64,000 bases of DNA from Pedobacter steynii (lineage in GTDB: Bacteria > Bacteroidota > Bacteroidia > Sphingobacteriales > Sphingobacteriaceae): contig NZ_FNGY01000006.1 of the NCBI RefSeq assembly GCF_900103665.1, positions 434,001 through 498,000 of the forward strand, in the 5' to 3' direction. Numbering within the stretch: position 1 is the stretch's first letter; each line of letters opens with the position of its first letter. The notes under the pieces are model-generated. The model was not told the DNA's origin, did no database searches, and saw nothing but the letters and a program-made list of their open reading frames with translations. Both the position numbers and the translations under genes were made by a program. This document shows, piece after piece, positions 43,026 to 51,218 of the stretch.

Positions 43026-43991
43026 ATGATTAAAATTATCCAACAAGTTATCGATAACCTGAATGGTTATGGACTCAGTGTATTGGTCCTCATTTTAGGG
43101 GTCCTGGAATTCTCTTTCGGCTTATATAAAAAGCGCTGGAACAAAAATGAAAAATTTGTAGACATCGCCTGTTTTGTGTTGCCAAAACTGGTCATCAGAC
43201 CGGCCATCGCTTTCTTTGGACTGAAGTTTTTACCGGCAGTAATTCCTGTACTAAGAAACGAGTTCGACTGGGTTTCTTTCGGTTGGGGATTGCTCATTAT
43301 TGCAATTGCCGACGATCTGACTCAATATTGGTACCATCGTCTGCACCATGAAATTCCCTGGTTATGGCGATTTCACCGTACCCACCATTCCGCTTCTTAT
43401 ATGGGAATGGCAATGGCCAGTCGCCAGAACGCATTATATACCTTATTCTTTTCTCAAACTTATGTGACAACTATTCTCGTTTATCTCGGATTGGGGGCAC
43501 CAAGAATTGTCGTAGGGGCGATTAAAAGTACCATCACCACATTGGCACATTCCAGCATTCCCTGGGACAAGCCTTTTTATAAATATAAAGTGCTGCATCC
43601 GGTTGCCTGGGTCCTGGAACGTTTGATTTCTACACCTGCAACGCACCATGCACACCATGCCGCAACCACAGACGATGGGGTAGGTTATTATAAAGGTAAT
43701 TTCGGAAACATGTTTTTCCTTTGGGATGTCATCTTTGGAACAGCTCATATTTCCAGGCAATATCCTTCCGCTTATGGTATTTCCCATTATGAAGGAGATC
43801 CATGGTATGCCCAGCTCTTGTGGCCGATCTTTAAATCCAATGTGGCAGGAAGTGAGCTGGCCGCAGATGGGCCCATTGTTAAACAAGACATTACCATAGA
43901 AGAAAGAGATTTGTTAACCATCAGGGCCGTCCATCAAAATAACGGAGAGCAGGAACTGGTATTAAAAGAAATACCGGCAGCGGCAGGATAA
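43026..43991 (+). CDS. fatty acid hydroxylase / sterol desaturase superfamily membrane protein
   Basis: 321 residues with about four or five membrane helices in the first 180. The di-iron histidine boxes are His104-RLH-His108 (HRLHH), His117-RTHH (HRTHH) and HHAHH at 207-211, the three-box pattern of the superfamily. These enzymes use O2 to hydroxylate or desaturate lipid-like substrates at the membrane. The gene sits inside an operon with susCD and sulfatases and after two tiny membrane proteins; a link with sulfur-containing lipids or with breaking down an imported organosulfur compound is conceivable but not shown. Confidence 0.88.
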   Translation: MIKIIQQVIDNLNGYGLSVLVLILGVLEFSFGLYKKRWNKNEKFVDIACFVLPKLVIRPAIAFFGLKFLPAVIPVLRNEFDWVSFGWGLLIIAIADDLTQYWYHRLHHEIPWLWRFHRTHHSASYMGMAMASRQNALYTLFFSQTYVTTILVYLGLGAPRIVVGAIKSTITTLAHSSIPWDKPFYKYKVLHPVAWVLERLISTPATHHAHHAATTDDGVGYYKGNFGNMFFLWDVIFGTAHISRQYPSAYGISHYEGDPWYAQLLWPIFKSNVAGSELAADGPIVKQDITIEERDLLTIRAVHQNNGEQELVLKEIPAAAG

Positions 43992-44045
43992 ATAAAATAA
44001 ACCCTACATCCCTAACGATTAATAGTATACAGAACAGGAAATCAA

Positions 44046-44090
44046 TTGGCGTTGGACCTGTTCAGATCAAGTCATTTTAAATCCTAACAA
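44046..44090 (+). repeat. copy 2 of the 45-bp direct repeat, just before susC
   Basis: TTGGCGTTGGACCTG followed by TTCAGATCAAGTCATTTTAA and ATCCTAACA; ends two bases before the susC start codon. With the bases before it, AACAGG ... CCTGTT can form a stem around the same conserved loop as copy 1. Confidence 0.6.
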
Positions 44091-44092
44091 AT

Positions 44093-47000
44093 ATGCAATA
44101 TCTTGCTAAGGAGAGGGAGCGTTATGCCCTGTCTTTAACCTATCCGGTAATCTGGAAAACTACTGCCTCATTTACTGAAAAGCCAAAGTCGCTGAAGGTT
44201 ATTTTATTGATCATCTTTTGCTCGCAGCTGCTTTTCTTATTTCCCCTGGCAGTAAAAGCGCAGGAGAATCAACCAATCATTAATTCTACGCTTGTCGGAC
44301 AAGTGCTCGATGCAAAAACCAAAGAAGTGTTGCCGGGAGTGCTGATACAGATCAAAGGAACGACACATAAGGTCGCCACAGACGATAAAGGCAGGTTCAA
44401 CTTCAGAACAGGACAGAAGTTCCCATATACTTTAATCATTAGTTATATCGGTTATGAAAGGATCGAGCTGAATGTTACCGGAAGTCCGGTAGAGGTCTTG
44501 TTAAAAGAGATCAGCAACAACCTGAACGATGTCGTGGTGGTGGGGTATGGAACACAACGGAGAAAAGATGTGACCGGATCTGTCTCTTCCCTGAAACTGG
44601 AAGAAGTAAAAGGGCAACCGGTAAGTTCTCCGGAGCGCTTGCTGCAAGGGTCTATTCCCGGAGTTCAGGTTACGCAGTCTACCGGACAGCCTGGCGGAGG
44701 AGTAAGCGTTCAGGTTCGGGGATCTGCCTCTCTTACTGCTGGTTCACAACCACTATATGTGATTGATGGTTTTCCTTTTTATAATGATGAAAAGCTGGCG
44801 GATGCGGGAGTGAGTAACGGACCTAAAATCAACCTGCTCTCTGCGATAAATCCCGGAGATATTGAATCTATTGACGTACTGAAAGATGCCTCTTCTACTG
44901 CCATATATGGTTCCAGAGGTGCCAACGGCGTCATCATCATCAATACAAAAAAGGGTACAGCAGGAAAATCATCGATTAATTTCGACAGCTATTATGGTTC
45001 ACAAAAAGTAGTGAAAACCCTTCCTTTGCTCAATGCCAGTGAATGGGGAGCGCTAAGAAATGATGCGCTGATCAATGCAGGAAAAGCGGCTTATTATACG
45101 CAGGCCCAGATTGAGGCATTGGGAGCCGGAACGGATTGGCAGGCTGCTGCGTTTCGTACCGCTCCGGTTCAAAGCCATAATATTTCCGTGTTAACAGGTT
45201 CTGAAAAAACGAAGTTTGCCCTTTCCGGAAATTATTTCAAGCAGGAAGGAGTTTTGCAAAGCACGGATTTCAGTCGTTATTCAGGCCGGTTAAATGTAGA
45301 ACATCAATACAATGAACGTCTGAAAATTGTTTCCTACATTGCGGGAAGCAGTTCCAAAGCACAGATTGCACCTCAGGCAGTGGTGCCAAATCTATTGCTG
45401 ATGTCTCCGGCAGTTCCCCTTTATAATCCTGATGGTTCTTTTTACCTGAAGAGCCCTTTTGAAGGGGCTTATGGAAATCCGATCAATACTTTATATAACC
45501 AGCTGAATGAAACCCGCACCAATCTGGTTTTGGGAAACGCTTCCGCAGATTATAGGATCATTGAAGGCTTACAAGCGAAGGTCTCTGCGGGTGTTCTGAT
45601 CGTCGACAATAAGCAAAACAGGTATTTGCCATCTACGGTATATGAGGGAACCGGAGTTTCAGGCCTTGGACAGGTAGGTAGTTTGTTTACCACCCGATGG
45701 CTCAATGAAAATACGTTGAGCTACACGAAGAAAATCAATGAAATCCATAATCTTAATGCATTAATTGGTTTTACACAGGAAGCGGCGGTAACCAAAGGTG
45801 CGATTGCAGCTGCGGCTGGTTTCGCTTCGGATGAAACGGGTTTTAATGACCTTTCTTCGGGAATCACTTCTCAAACACCTGCTTCATCGTCCTATGCTAC
45901 AGCGCTAAATTCCTTTCTGGCTAGGGTAAATTATGGCTATGCAAATAAATATCTCTTAACCCTGACGCTTCGTGCCGATGGCTCCTCCCGTTTTTCGGAT
46001 GGCCATCAATGGGGTACTTTTCCCTCGGCGGCCATCGCCTGGAATGTAACCGAAGAAAGTTTTCTGAAAGACCATCATTCCATTTCCAATCTAAAGCTTC
46101 GTTTTAGTGCCGGGCTGACTGGAAATCAGGAAATTCCCGCTTATCAATCCTTTGCAAGAGAAACTTTTTACCGTTATAATTTCAATGGCAATAATGTATC
46201 TGGTTTTGCTCCGGGTACGAATGCCAATCCTAACCTTACCTGGGAAAAAACGGCGCAATATAACCTGGGAATCGACCTTTCTTTGTTCAATAGCCGGATT
46301 AACCTGGTGTCGGATGTTTATTATAAGAAAACAAGAGACCTGCTCTACAACATCACCGTCCCCGCAACAAGTGGGTTACTGGATTTCTCCACGCTTCAAA
46401 GTCAGATTTACCAAAATATAGGAGCAGTAGAGAATAAAGGTTTTGAACTGGGGATCAATACTAAAAATCTGGTGGGGGATTTCAAGTGGGGAACGAATGT
46501 GATTTTTGCTGTTAACAGGAATAAAGTGTTGAGCCTGGATAAGGTAAACCAGATCATACCGGACAGCTCCTTACCCTCTATTGCCGCAGTGGGTTATCCC
46601 ATCGGCTCTTTTATAGTGTATAAAACAAATGGATTGATTCCGGCGGGAACTCCTCCCGGAAAGGCGCTAACACCTTCTTCGAATAAAGCTGCAGGCGGAC
46701 AGCAATATGTAGATAAAAATGGTGATGGGGTCATTACCCAGGCCGGCGACAGGTTTATCGTTTCCAACCAACCTTTATTTACAGGTGGTTTAACGAATAA
46801 TTTCAGTTTCCGGGGATTTGACCTGTCTGTCTTTTTTCAAACCTCCTACGGAAATAAACTGTACAATCAGAACAGGGGAACTTTAGAGTTGGGAACAGGT
46901 TATACGAATGCACCCCGCAGTCTGTTGAACCGCTATTCTGCCTCAAATACCAATACAGATGTGCACAGCGCCTATACCGATCCGGCAGTAACGATTGCAG

Positions 47001-47263
47001 ACCGTTTTATTGAAAATGCTTCTTATCTGCGCTTAAAGAATCTTTCTCTGGGTTATACTTTACCGCAAAAAGTCTTAAATAAAGCGAGGTTAAGAAACCT
47101 GAGGTTTTACGTTTCTGCACAGAACCTCTGGACCTGGACCAATTATACAGGCTACGATCCTGAAGCGAATTTTAACGGGCAGTCGGCGATCAATTCGGGT
47201 GTAGATAACGGAGTTTATCCCAATAGCAAGACCATCATGGCTGGTGCCTCCCTTTCCTTTTAA
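44093..47263 (+). CDS. SusC/RagA family TonB-linked outer membrane receptor (sulfatase operon)
   Basis: 1056 residues. A long N-terminal extension precedes the hydrophobic signal segment (VILLIIFCSQLLFLFPLAVK), then a carboxypeptidase-regulatory-like domain (about 65-145), the plug with SusC signature DIESIDVLKDASSTAIYGSR followed by GANGVIIINT, and a barrel ending GASLSF. It is the transport partner of the SusD protein encoded 19 bases downstream. Its presence with two secreted sulfatases suggests uptake of sulfated or desulfated organic compounds. The 5' end overlaps a repeat (44046-44090) that may influence its translation. Confidence 0.93.
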   Translation: MQYLAKERERYALSLTYPVIWKTTASFTEKPKSLKVILLIIFCSQLLFLFPLAVKAQENQPIINSTLVGQVLDAKTKEVLPGVLIQIKGTTHKVATDDKGRFNFRTGQKFPYTLIISYIGYERIELNVTGSPVEVLLKEISNNLNDVVVVGYGTQRRKDVTGSVSSLKLEEVKGQPVSSPERLLQGSIPGVQVTQSTGQPGGGVSVQVRGSASLTAGSQPLYVIDGFPFYNDEKLADAGVSNGPKINLLSAINPGDIESIDVLKDASSTAIYGSRGANGVIIINTKKGTAGKSSINFDSYYGSQKVVKTLPLLNASEWGALRNDALINAGKAAYYTQAQIEALGAGTDWQAAAFRTAPVQSHNISVLTGSEKTKFALSGNYFKQEGVLQSTDFSRYSGRLNVEHQYNERLKIVSYIAGSSSKAQIAPQAVVPNLLLMSPAVPLYNPDGSFYLKSPFEGAYGNPINTLYNQLNETRTNLVLGNASADYRIIEGLQAKVSAGVLIVDNKQNRYLPSTVYEGTGVSGLGQVGSLFTTRWLNENTLSYTKKINEIHNLNALIGFTQEAAVTKGAIAAAAGFASDETGFNDLSSGITSQTPASSSYATALNSFLARVNYGYANKYLLTLTLRADGSSRFSDGHQWGTFPSAAIAWNVTEESFLKDHHSISNLKLRFSAGLTGNQEIPAYQSFARETFYRYNFNGNNVSGFAPGTNANPNLTWEKTAQYNLGIDLSLFNSRINLVSDVYYKKTRDLLYNITVPATSGLLDFSTLQSQIYQNIGAVENKGFELGINTKNLVGDFKWGTNVIFAVNRNKVLSLDKVNQIIPDSSLPSIAAVGYPIGSFIVYKTNGLIPAGTPPGKALTPSSNKAAGGQQYVDKNGDGVITQAGDRFIVSNQPLFTGGLTNNFSFRGFDLSVFFQTSYGNKLYNQNRGTLELGTGYTNAPRSLLNRYSASNTNTDVHSAYTDPAVTIADRFIENASYLRLKNLSLGYTLPQKVLNKARLRNLRFYVSAQNLWTWTNYTGYDPEANFNGQSAINSGVDNGVYPNSKTIMAGASLSF

Positions 47264-47282
47264 TCCTATATAAAATAAGAAA

Positions 47283-48833
47283 ATGAATATCCTCAAATAT
47301 TTTTCATTCCTGATTGTTCTTGCAGTGCTGAGTTCCTGCGCTAAACTAAAAGAAGATCCCGGTGCTTTTATTACGGCAGGAGAATACTATAAAACAAAAG
47401 CAGATGCCGTAAATGCGGTGAATGCAGCCTATTTCCTTTTAAATTCAGGAGGGCCTTCCGTTCAAACACCATACAATACTTTGTTTGCGACGGGGATGGA
47501 CTTCATGTCTGACGACATTGATCCTGGACCCGGAGCGACCAATGCGGATGTGCGTTCCCAGGCAGTGCTCAACCATTCTTCTACCGGACTGAGGGTACTG
47601 CAATTATGGCAACAACATTATGCGGGAATAAAAAAGGCAAATGTTGCCATAGATAAGGTTCCCGAAATTGAAGATGCGGCTTTGACAGATGCCCTTAAAA
47701 AAAGGCTGATAGGGGAGGCTAAACTCCTCAGGGCATTGTATTATTTTAACCTGGTTCGTTTGTTTGGCGGAGTTCCGCTGATCCTGCACGATCAACCTGG
47801 AGTAAGCATCTCGGATTTCCAGATTGCCCGTAACACAGTGGCTGAGGTATATATCCAGATTGAAAAGGATTTTACAGAGGCGGCATTGGCATTACCGGAC
47901 AGCTATACCGGAGTGGACATTGGAAGAGCGACCGCCGGCGCGGCGAAATCATTGTTGTCTAAAGTATACCTGACGCAGGGAAAATGGACGGAAGCAGTAG
48001 CAAAAGCAGAAGAGGTGACCGGAGCTTTTCCTTACGCCGCGGGATCCAGTCCTTACCGTTATGATTTGTTTGCATACTATGCACAGGTCTTTCTGCCTGC
48101 TTATAAAAATGGGAAAGAACATATTTTTTCTGCGCAATTTAAATCCAATTCCCTAAGCCAGGGAAACAACCAGGCACCACGGGGGGCGCGCTCTGGTGTT
48201 CCGGGAATGGTCGGTTCTTATACCGATCAGGTGCGGTTTTATACCCAGGGAGCGGATAAGTTTTTCAGCATTTATAAACTGTACGAAGCCAACGATAAGA
48301 GAAAGAAGAATGGCAGCTTTGTGACCCGTTTCCTTGGTACTGATGGCAAGTGGTATGGAGATTTAAACGATAAATCTATTCCCGGAGATTCCATCCCTTA
48401 TCTCAATAAATATTGGGATCCAAATCAATCTTCAAACCTAAGTGAATCTGCAGCCAATGTGCCTGTGATCAGATATTCTGAAGTATTACTTATCCTGGCA
48501 GAAGCAGAAAATGAATTGAATGGACCTACTGCGAAAGCTTATGCGGCTTATAACCGGCTCAGAGACCGGGCAGGTTTAACGCTTCTGGCTGATTTGAGTA
48601 AAAACCAATTCAGGGAAGCACTATATCTCGACCGTCGTTTGGAGCTGGTTTGGGAAAATCAACGCTGGTTTGACCTGATCAGGGAGAAAGATGCTACAGG
48701 GAAAATTATCCTGGAAGATGCGCTTCGAAAAGTGGGGAAAGTCAATGTCTCTGTCCCTAAACATCTGCTTTTTCCAATTCCTCAACAGGAAATCGATTTG
48801 AACACTAAGCTCATCCAAAATCCTGGCTGGTAA
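47283..48833 (+). CDS. SusD/RagB family surface lipoprotein (sulfatase operon)
   Basis: 516 residues; lipoprotein signal ends VLSSC. Typical SusD fold elements: LIGEAKLLRALYYFNLVRLF, GGVPLILHDQ, and the C-terminal EVLLILAEAENELNG and RLELVWENQRWFDLIREKD. It captures substrate at the cell surface for the SusC barrel encoded just upstream. A sulfatase gene follows after 24 bases on the same transcript. Confidence 0.93.
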   Translation: MNILKYFSFLIVLAVLSSCAKLKEDPGAFITAGEYYKTKADAVNAVNAAYFLLNSGGPSVQTPYNTLFATGMDFMSDDIDPGPGATNADVRSQAVLNHSSTGLRVLQLWQQHYAGIKKANVAIDKVPEIEDAALTDALKKRLIGEAKLLRALYYFNLVRLFGGVPLILHDQPGVSISDFQIARNTVAEVYIQIEKDFTEAALALPDSYTGVDIGRATAGAAKSLLSKVYLTQGKWTEAVAKAEEVTGAFPYAAGSSPYRYDLFAYYAQVFLPAYKNGKEHIFSAQFKSNSLSQGNNQAPRGARSGVPGMVGSYTDQVRFYTQGADKFFSIYKLYEANDKRKKNGSFVTRFLGTDGKWYGDLNDKSIPGDSIPYLNKYWDPNQSSNLSESAANVPVIRYSEVLLILAEAENELNGPTAKAYAAYNRLRDRAGLTLLADLSKNQFREALYLDRRLELVWENQRWFDLIREKDATGKIILEDALRKVGKVNVSVPKHLLFPIPQQEIDLNTKLIQNPGW

Positions 48834-48857
48834 GCCTTTTATGAAAAGACAATTGTT

Positions 48858-50438
48858 ATGAATCAGCGAATCATTTTTTTAACGGCTATTTTTTTTGGAC
48901 TGAACGCTTCTTATGGGCTCGCACAATCAGGAAGCGCAGGGCCCAATGTGCTGATCATCCTTGCTGATGATCTCGGCTTCTCTGACATTGGCGCATTTGG
49001 TTCAGAGATTCATACCCCGGCATTAAACCAACTGGCAAAAGAAGGAATGATCTTAAACCAGTTTTACAATGCCGGAAGGTGTTGCCCTTCCCGCGCTTCT
49101 TTGCTGACAGGTCTTTACCCGCATCAGGCCGGAGTTGGAGATATGGTTCAGAACAAAGGAACGGAAGCTTATCAGGGATATTTGAGTAAACATAGCGCGA
49201 CAATTGCTGAATTGTTGAAACAGCAGGGATACCGGACTATTGTTTCCGGGAAATGGCATGTGGGCTTGGTGCCTTCGGCCCTTGCTGTGAACAGGGGATT
49301 TGATAAATCTTTTACGTTACAAAATAATGGCAGCAGTTATTTTAACTCCCGGCCGCTGTATAACGATGGAAGAACGGTCACTTTCCAGTTGAATGGGCAG
49401 GAAGTTCAGCGTCAGGATACGTCGCTGTACCTCACACAGGCCATTACCAATTTCGCGCTGAAATCTCTGGATGAAATCAAGGATGAACCTAATCCATTCT
49501 TTCTTTATGTCGCTTATAATGCACCTCATTGGCCAATTCAGGCCCTGCCTGAAGATATTGCGAAATATAAAGGCCGGTACCTATCCGGCTGGGATGAATT
49601 GAGACAGGAACGTTATCAGAAACTTCGGGCTTCAGGATTGATTAAGAAAGAATGGCGCTTATCGCCGGGGTTCGAAAATGCGAAAGCATGGAAATCCTTA
49701 TCTGTGGAAGAAAAAGACATTTGGGATACCCGCATGGCAATTTATGCTGCCATGATTGACCGCATGGATGCGGGTATAGGGGAGCTCCTGAATAAACTCA
49801 AAGAGATCAAAAGAGATAAAAATACGCTGGTCATCTTTCTCTCCGATAATGGAGGCAGTGCCGATGAAGTCAAAAAATGGGACTATGTAATTCAGAAAAA
49901 CGGAAATCCGGGAAGTGTAAATTCGATAGACAGCTATGAAGCACCATGGGGAAATGCGAGTAATACTCCGTTTCGTTTGTTTAAGAAAAATACGCATGAA
50001 GGAGGAATTTCCAGCCCTTTTATTGCCTGGTATCCGGGCTTCATCCCTTCGGGATCTTTAAATGAAGAACCCGCACACCTTATCGATATCTTACCGAGTA
50101 TTCTGGAGCTTACAGAGACAAAATACCCTGATTCGTTGAAAGGAAATTCCTTAACCGCATTGCCTGGACATAGTCTGTTGAAGGTTTTAAAAGGAAAGAA
50201 GGAAGAACTGCATTCCAGGTTGTTTTGGGAGCATGAAGGCAGCAGGGCCGTTCGGGAGCAGGACTGGAAGCTCGTTGCCGAACTCAATGCGCCCTGGGAA
50301 TTGTACCACCTGAAGTCAGACCGGACAGAAACAAATAATCTTGCCCCGAAGTATCCGGAGAAGGTAAAACAACTGGAAAAAAAATACCTGGAATGGGCTG
50401 GCAAAGTTGGGGTTCAGGACTGGAATAAAATCAAATGA
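48858..50438 (+). CDS. secreted Cys-type sulfatase 1
   Basis: 526 residues; signal peptide ends YGLAQ. The sulfatase core starts NVLIILADDLGFSDIG (metal ligands Asp37, Asp38) and the formylglycine motif is CCPSR at 75-79 with ASLLTG following, so Cys75 would be converted to formylglycine; the second C of the pair is the variable position. Further ligands lie in VFLSDNGGS and GKWH. It hydrolyses sulfate esters in the periplasm or outside. The Cys-type motif needs a formylglycine-generating enzyme, and a candidate is encoded at 60141-61013. It is cotranscribed with susCD and the rhodanese-thioredoxin gene (25-base gap). Confidence 0.93.
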   Translation: MNQRIIFLTAIFFGLNASYGLAQSGSAGPNVLIILADDLGFSDIGAFGSEIHTPALNQLAKEGMILNQFYNAGRCCPSRASLLTGLYPHQAGVGDMVQNKGTEAYQGYLSKHSATIAELLKQQGYRTIVSGKWHVGLVPSALAVNRGFDKSFTLQNNGSSYFNSRPLYNDGRTVTFQLNGQEVQRQDTSLYLTQAITNFALKSLDEIKDEPNPFFLYVAYNAPHWPIQALPEDIAKYKGRYLSGWDELRQERYQKLRASGLIKKEWRLSPGFENAKAWKSLSVEEKDIWDTRMAIYAAMIDRMDAGIGELLNKLKEIKRDKNTLVIFLSDNGGSADEVKKWDYVIQKNGNPGSVNSIDSYEAPWGNASNTPFRLFKKNTHEGGISSPFIAWYPGFIPSGSLNEEPAHLIDILPSILELTETKYPDSLKGNSLTALPGHSLLKVLKGKKEELHSRLFWEHEGSRAVREQDWKLVAELNAPWELYHLKSDRTETNNLAPKYPEKVKQLEKKYLEWAGKVGVQDWNKIK

Positions 50439-50463
50439 TCATTGACAACCTAAATCGAAAAAA

Positions 50464-51207
50464 ATGAAATACTTAAAACACCTCTTTTTAATGCTGCTGC
50501 TCCTGGAGGGAGCCCTCGTTAAAGCACAGCAGCCATTATCGACTGTGAAAGAACAAACTCCTTCACTCGCCGTATTGGCTACAAAATCAAAAGCTGCAGA
50601 CGCGCAGATTCTGGATGCAAGGACCAGTGAAGAATTTGCACAGAACCACTTATCGGGGGCGATCAATATTGATCCTGCTTCAGCCAGTCATGAAAAAGAC
50701 ATCGCAGCTTTGTCTAAAGACAAACCCACGTTTGTTTACTCCATTGCCAATGGCCGGAGTGCGGCATTGGCAAAAGAGCTCCGGGAAAAAGGCTTCAAAG
50801 AAGTGATTGTGCTTCCCGGTGGAATTGCCAATTGGATAGGTTCAGGATATCCAATCGTAAACAATGCGAAGAAAGGCATATCGCTATCCCTTGCTCAGTT
50901 TCAGACCCTAACCGGATCTTCAGACTTTGTGTTGGTAGACTTTGGTTCTAAATACTGTGGCGCCTGTAAGAAGCTGATTCCCGTGCTGGACACGCTGGAA
51001 AAGAAAACAGGATTTTCCGCTAAAATAGTAAGGATTGAAGCTTATGATCAGACCGCGCTGCTCAAAGAATTGAAAATTAATCAGCTTCCAACGCTGGTGT
51101 TATATCATCATAAAAAACAGATCTGGAAGAAAGCAGGACAATCGACCTCAGCGGAAATTGAAGCCGTTATTGCACAACATCAAACAGAACTGGCAAAAAG
51201 CAATTAG
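50464..51207 (+). CDS. periplasmic rhodanese-thioredoxin fusion protein
   Basis: 247 residues; signal peptide ends LVKAQ. Residues about 35-130 form a rhodanese domain (ILDARTSEEFAQNHLSGAIN ... GRSAALAKELREKGFKEVIV), and about 140-245 form a thioredoxin domain with active site Cys165-Gly-Ala-Cys168 and the cis-Pro (NQLPTLV). At the rhodanese active-site position the sequence reads VYSIANGRSA: the catalytic Cys is replaced by Ser93, so sulfur transfer by the usual persulfide is not expected. It sits between two sulfatase genes in a sulfur-related operon, and may handle disulphides or bind a sulfur species. Confidence 0.88.
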   Translation: MKYLKHLFLMLLLLEGALVKAQQPLSTVKEQTPSLAVLATKSKAADAQILDARTSEEFAQNHLSGAINIDPASASHEKDIAALSKDKPTFVYSIANGRSAALAKELREKGFKEVIVLPGGIANWIGSGYPIVNNAKKGISLSLAQFQTLTGSSDFVLVDFGSKYCGACKKLIPVLDTLEKKTGFSAKIVRIEAYDQTALLKELKINQLPTLVLYHHKKQIWKKAGQSTSAEIEAVIAQHQTELAKSN

Positions 51208-51218
51208 AAAATCAATCC

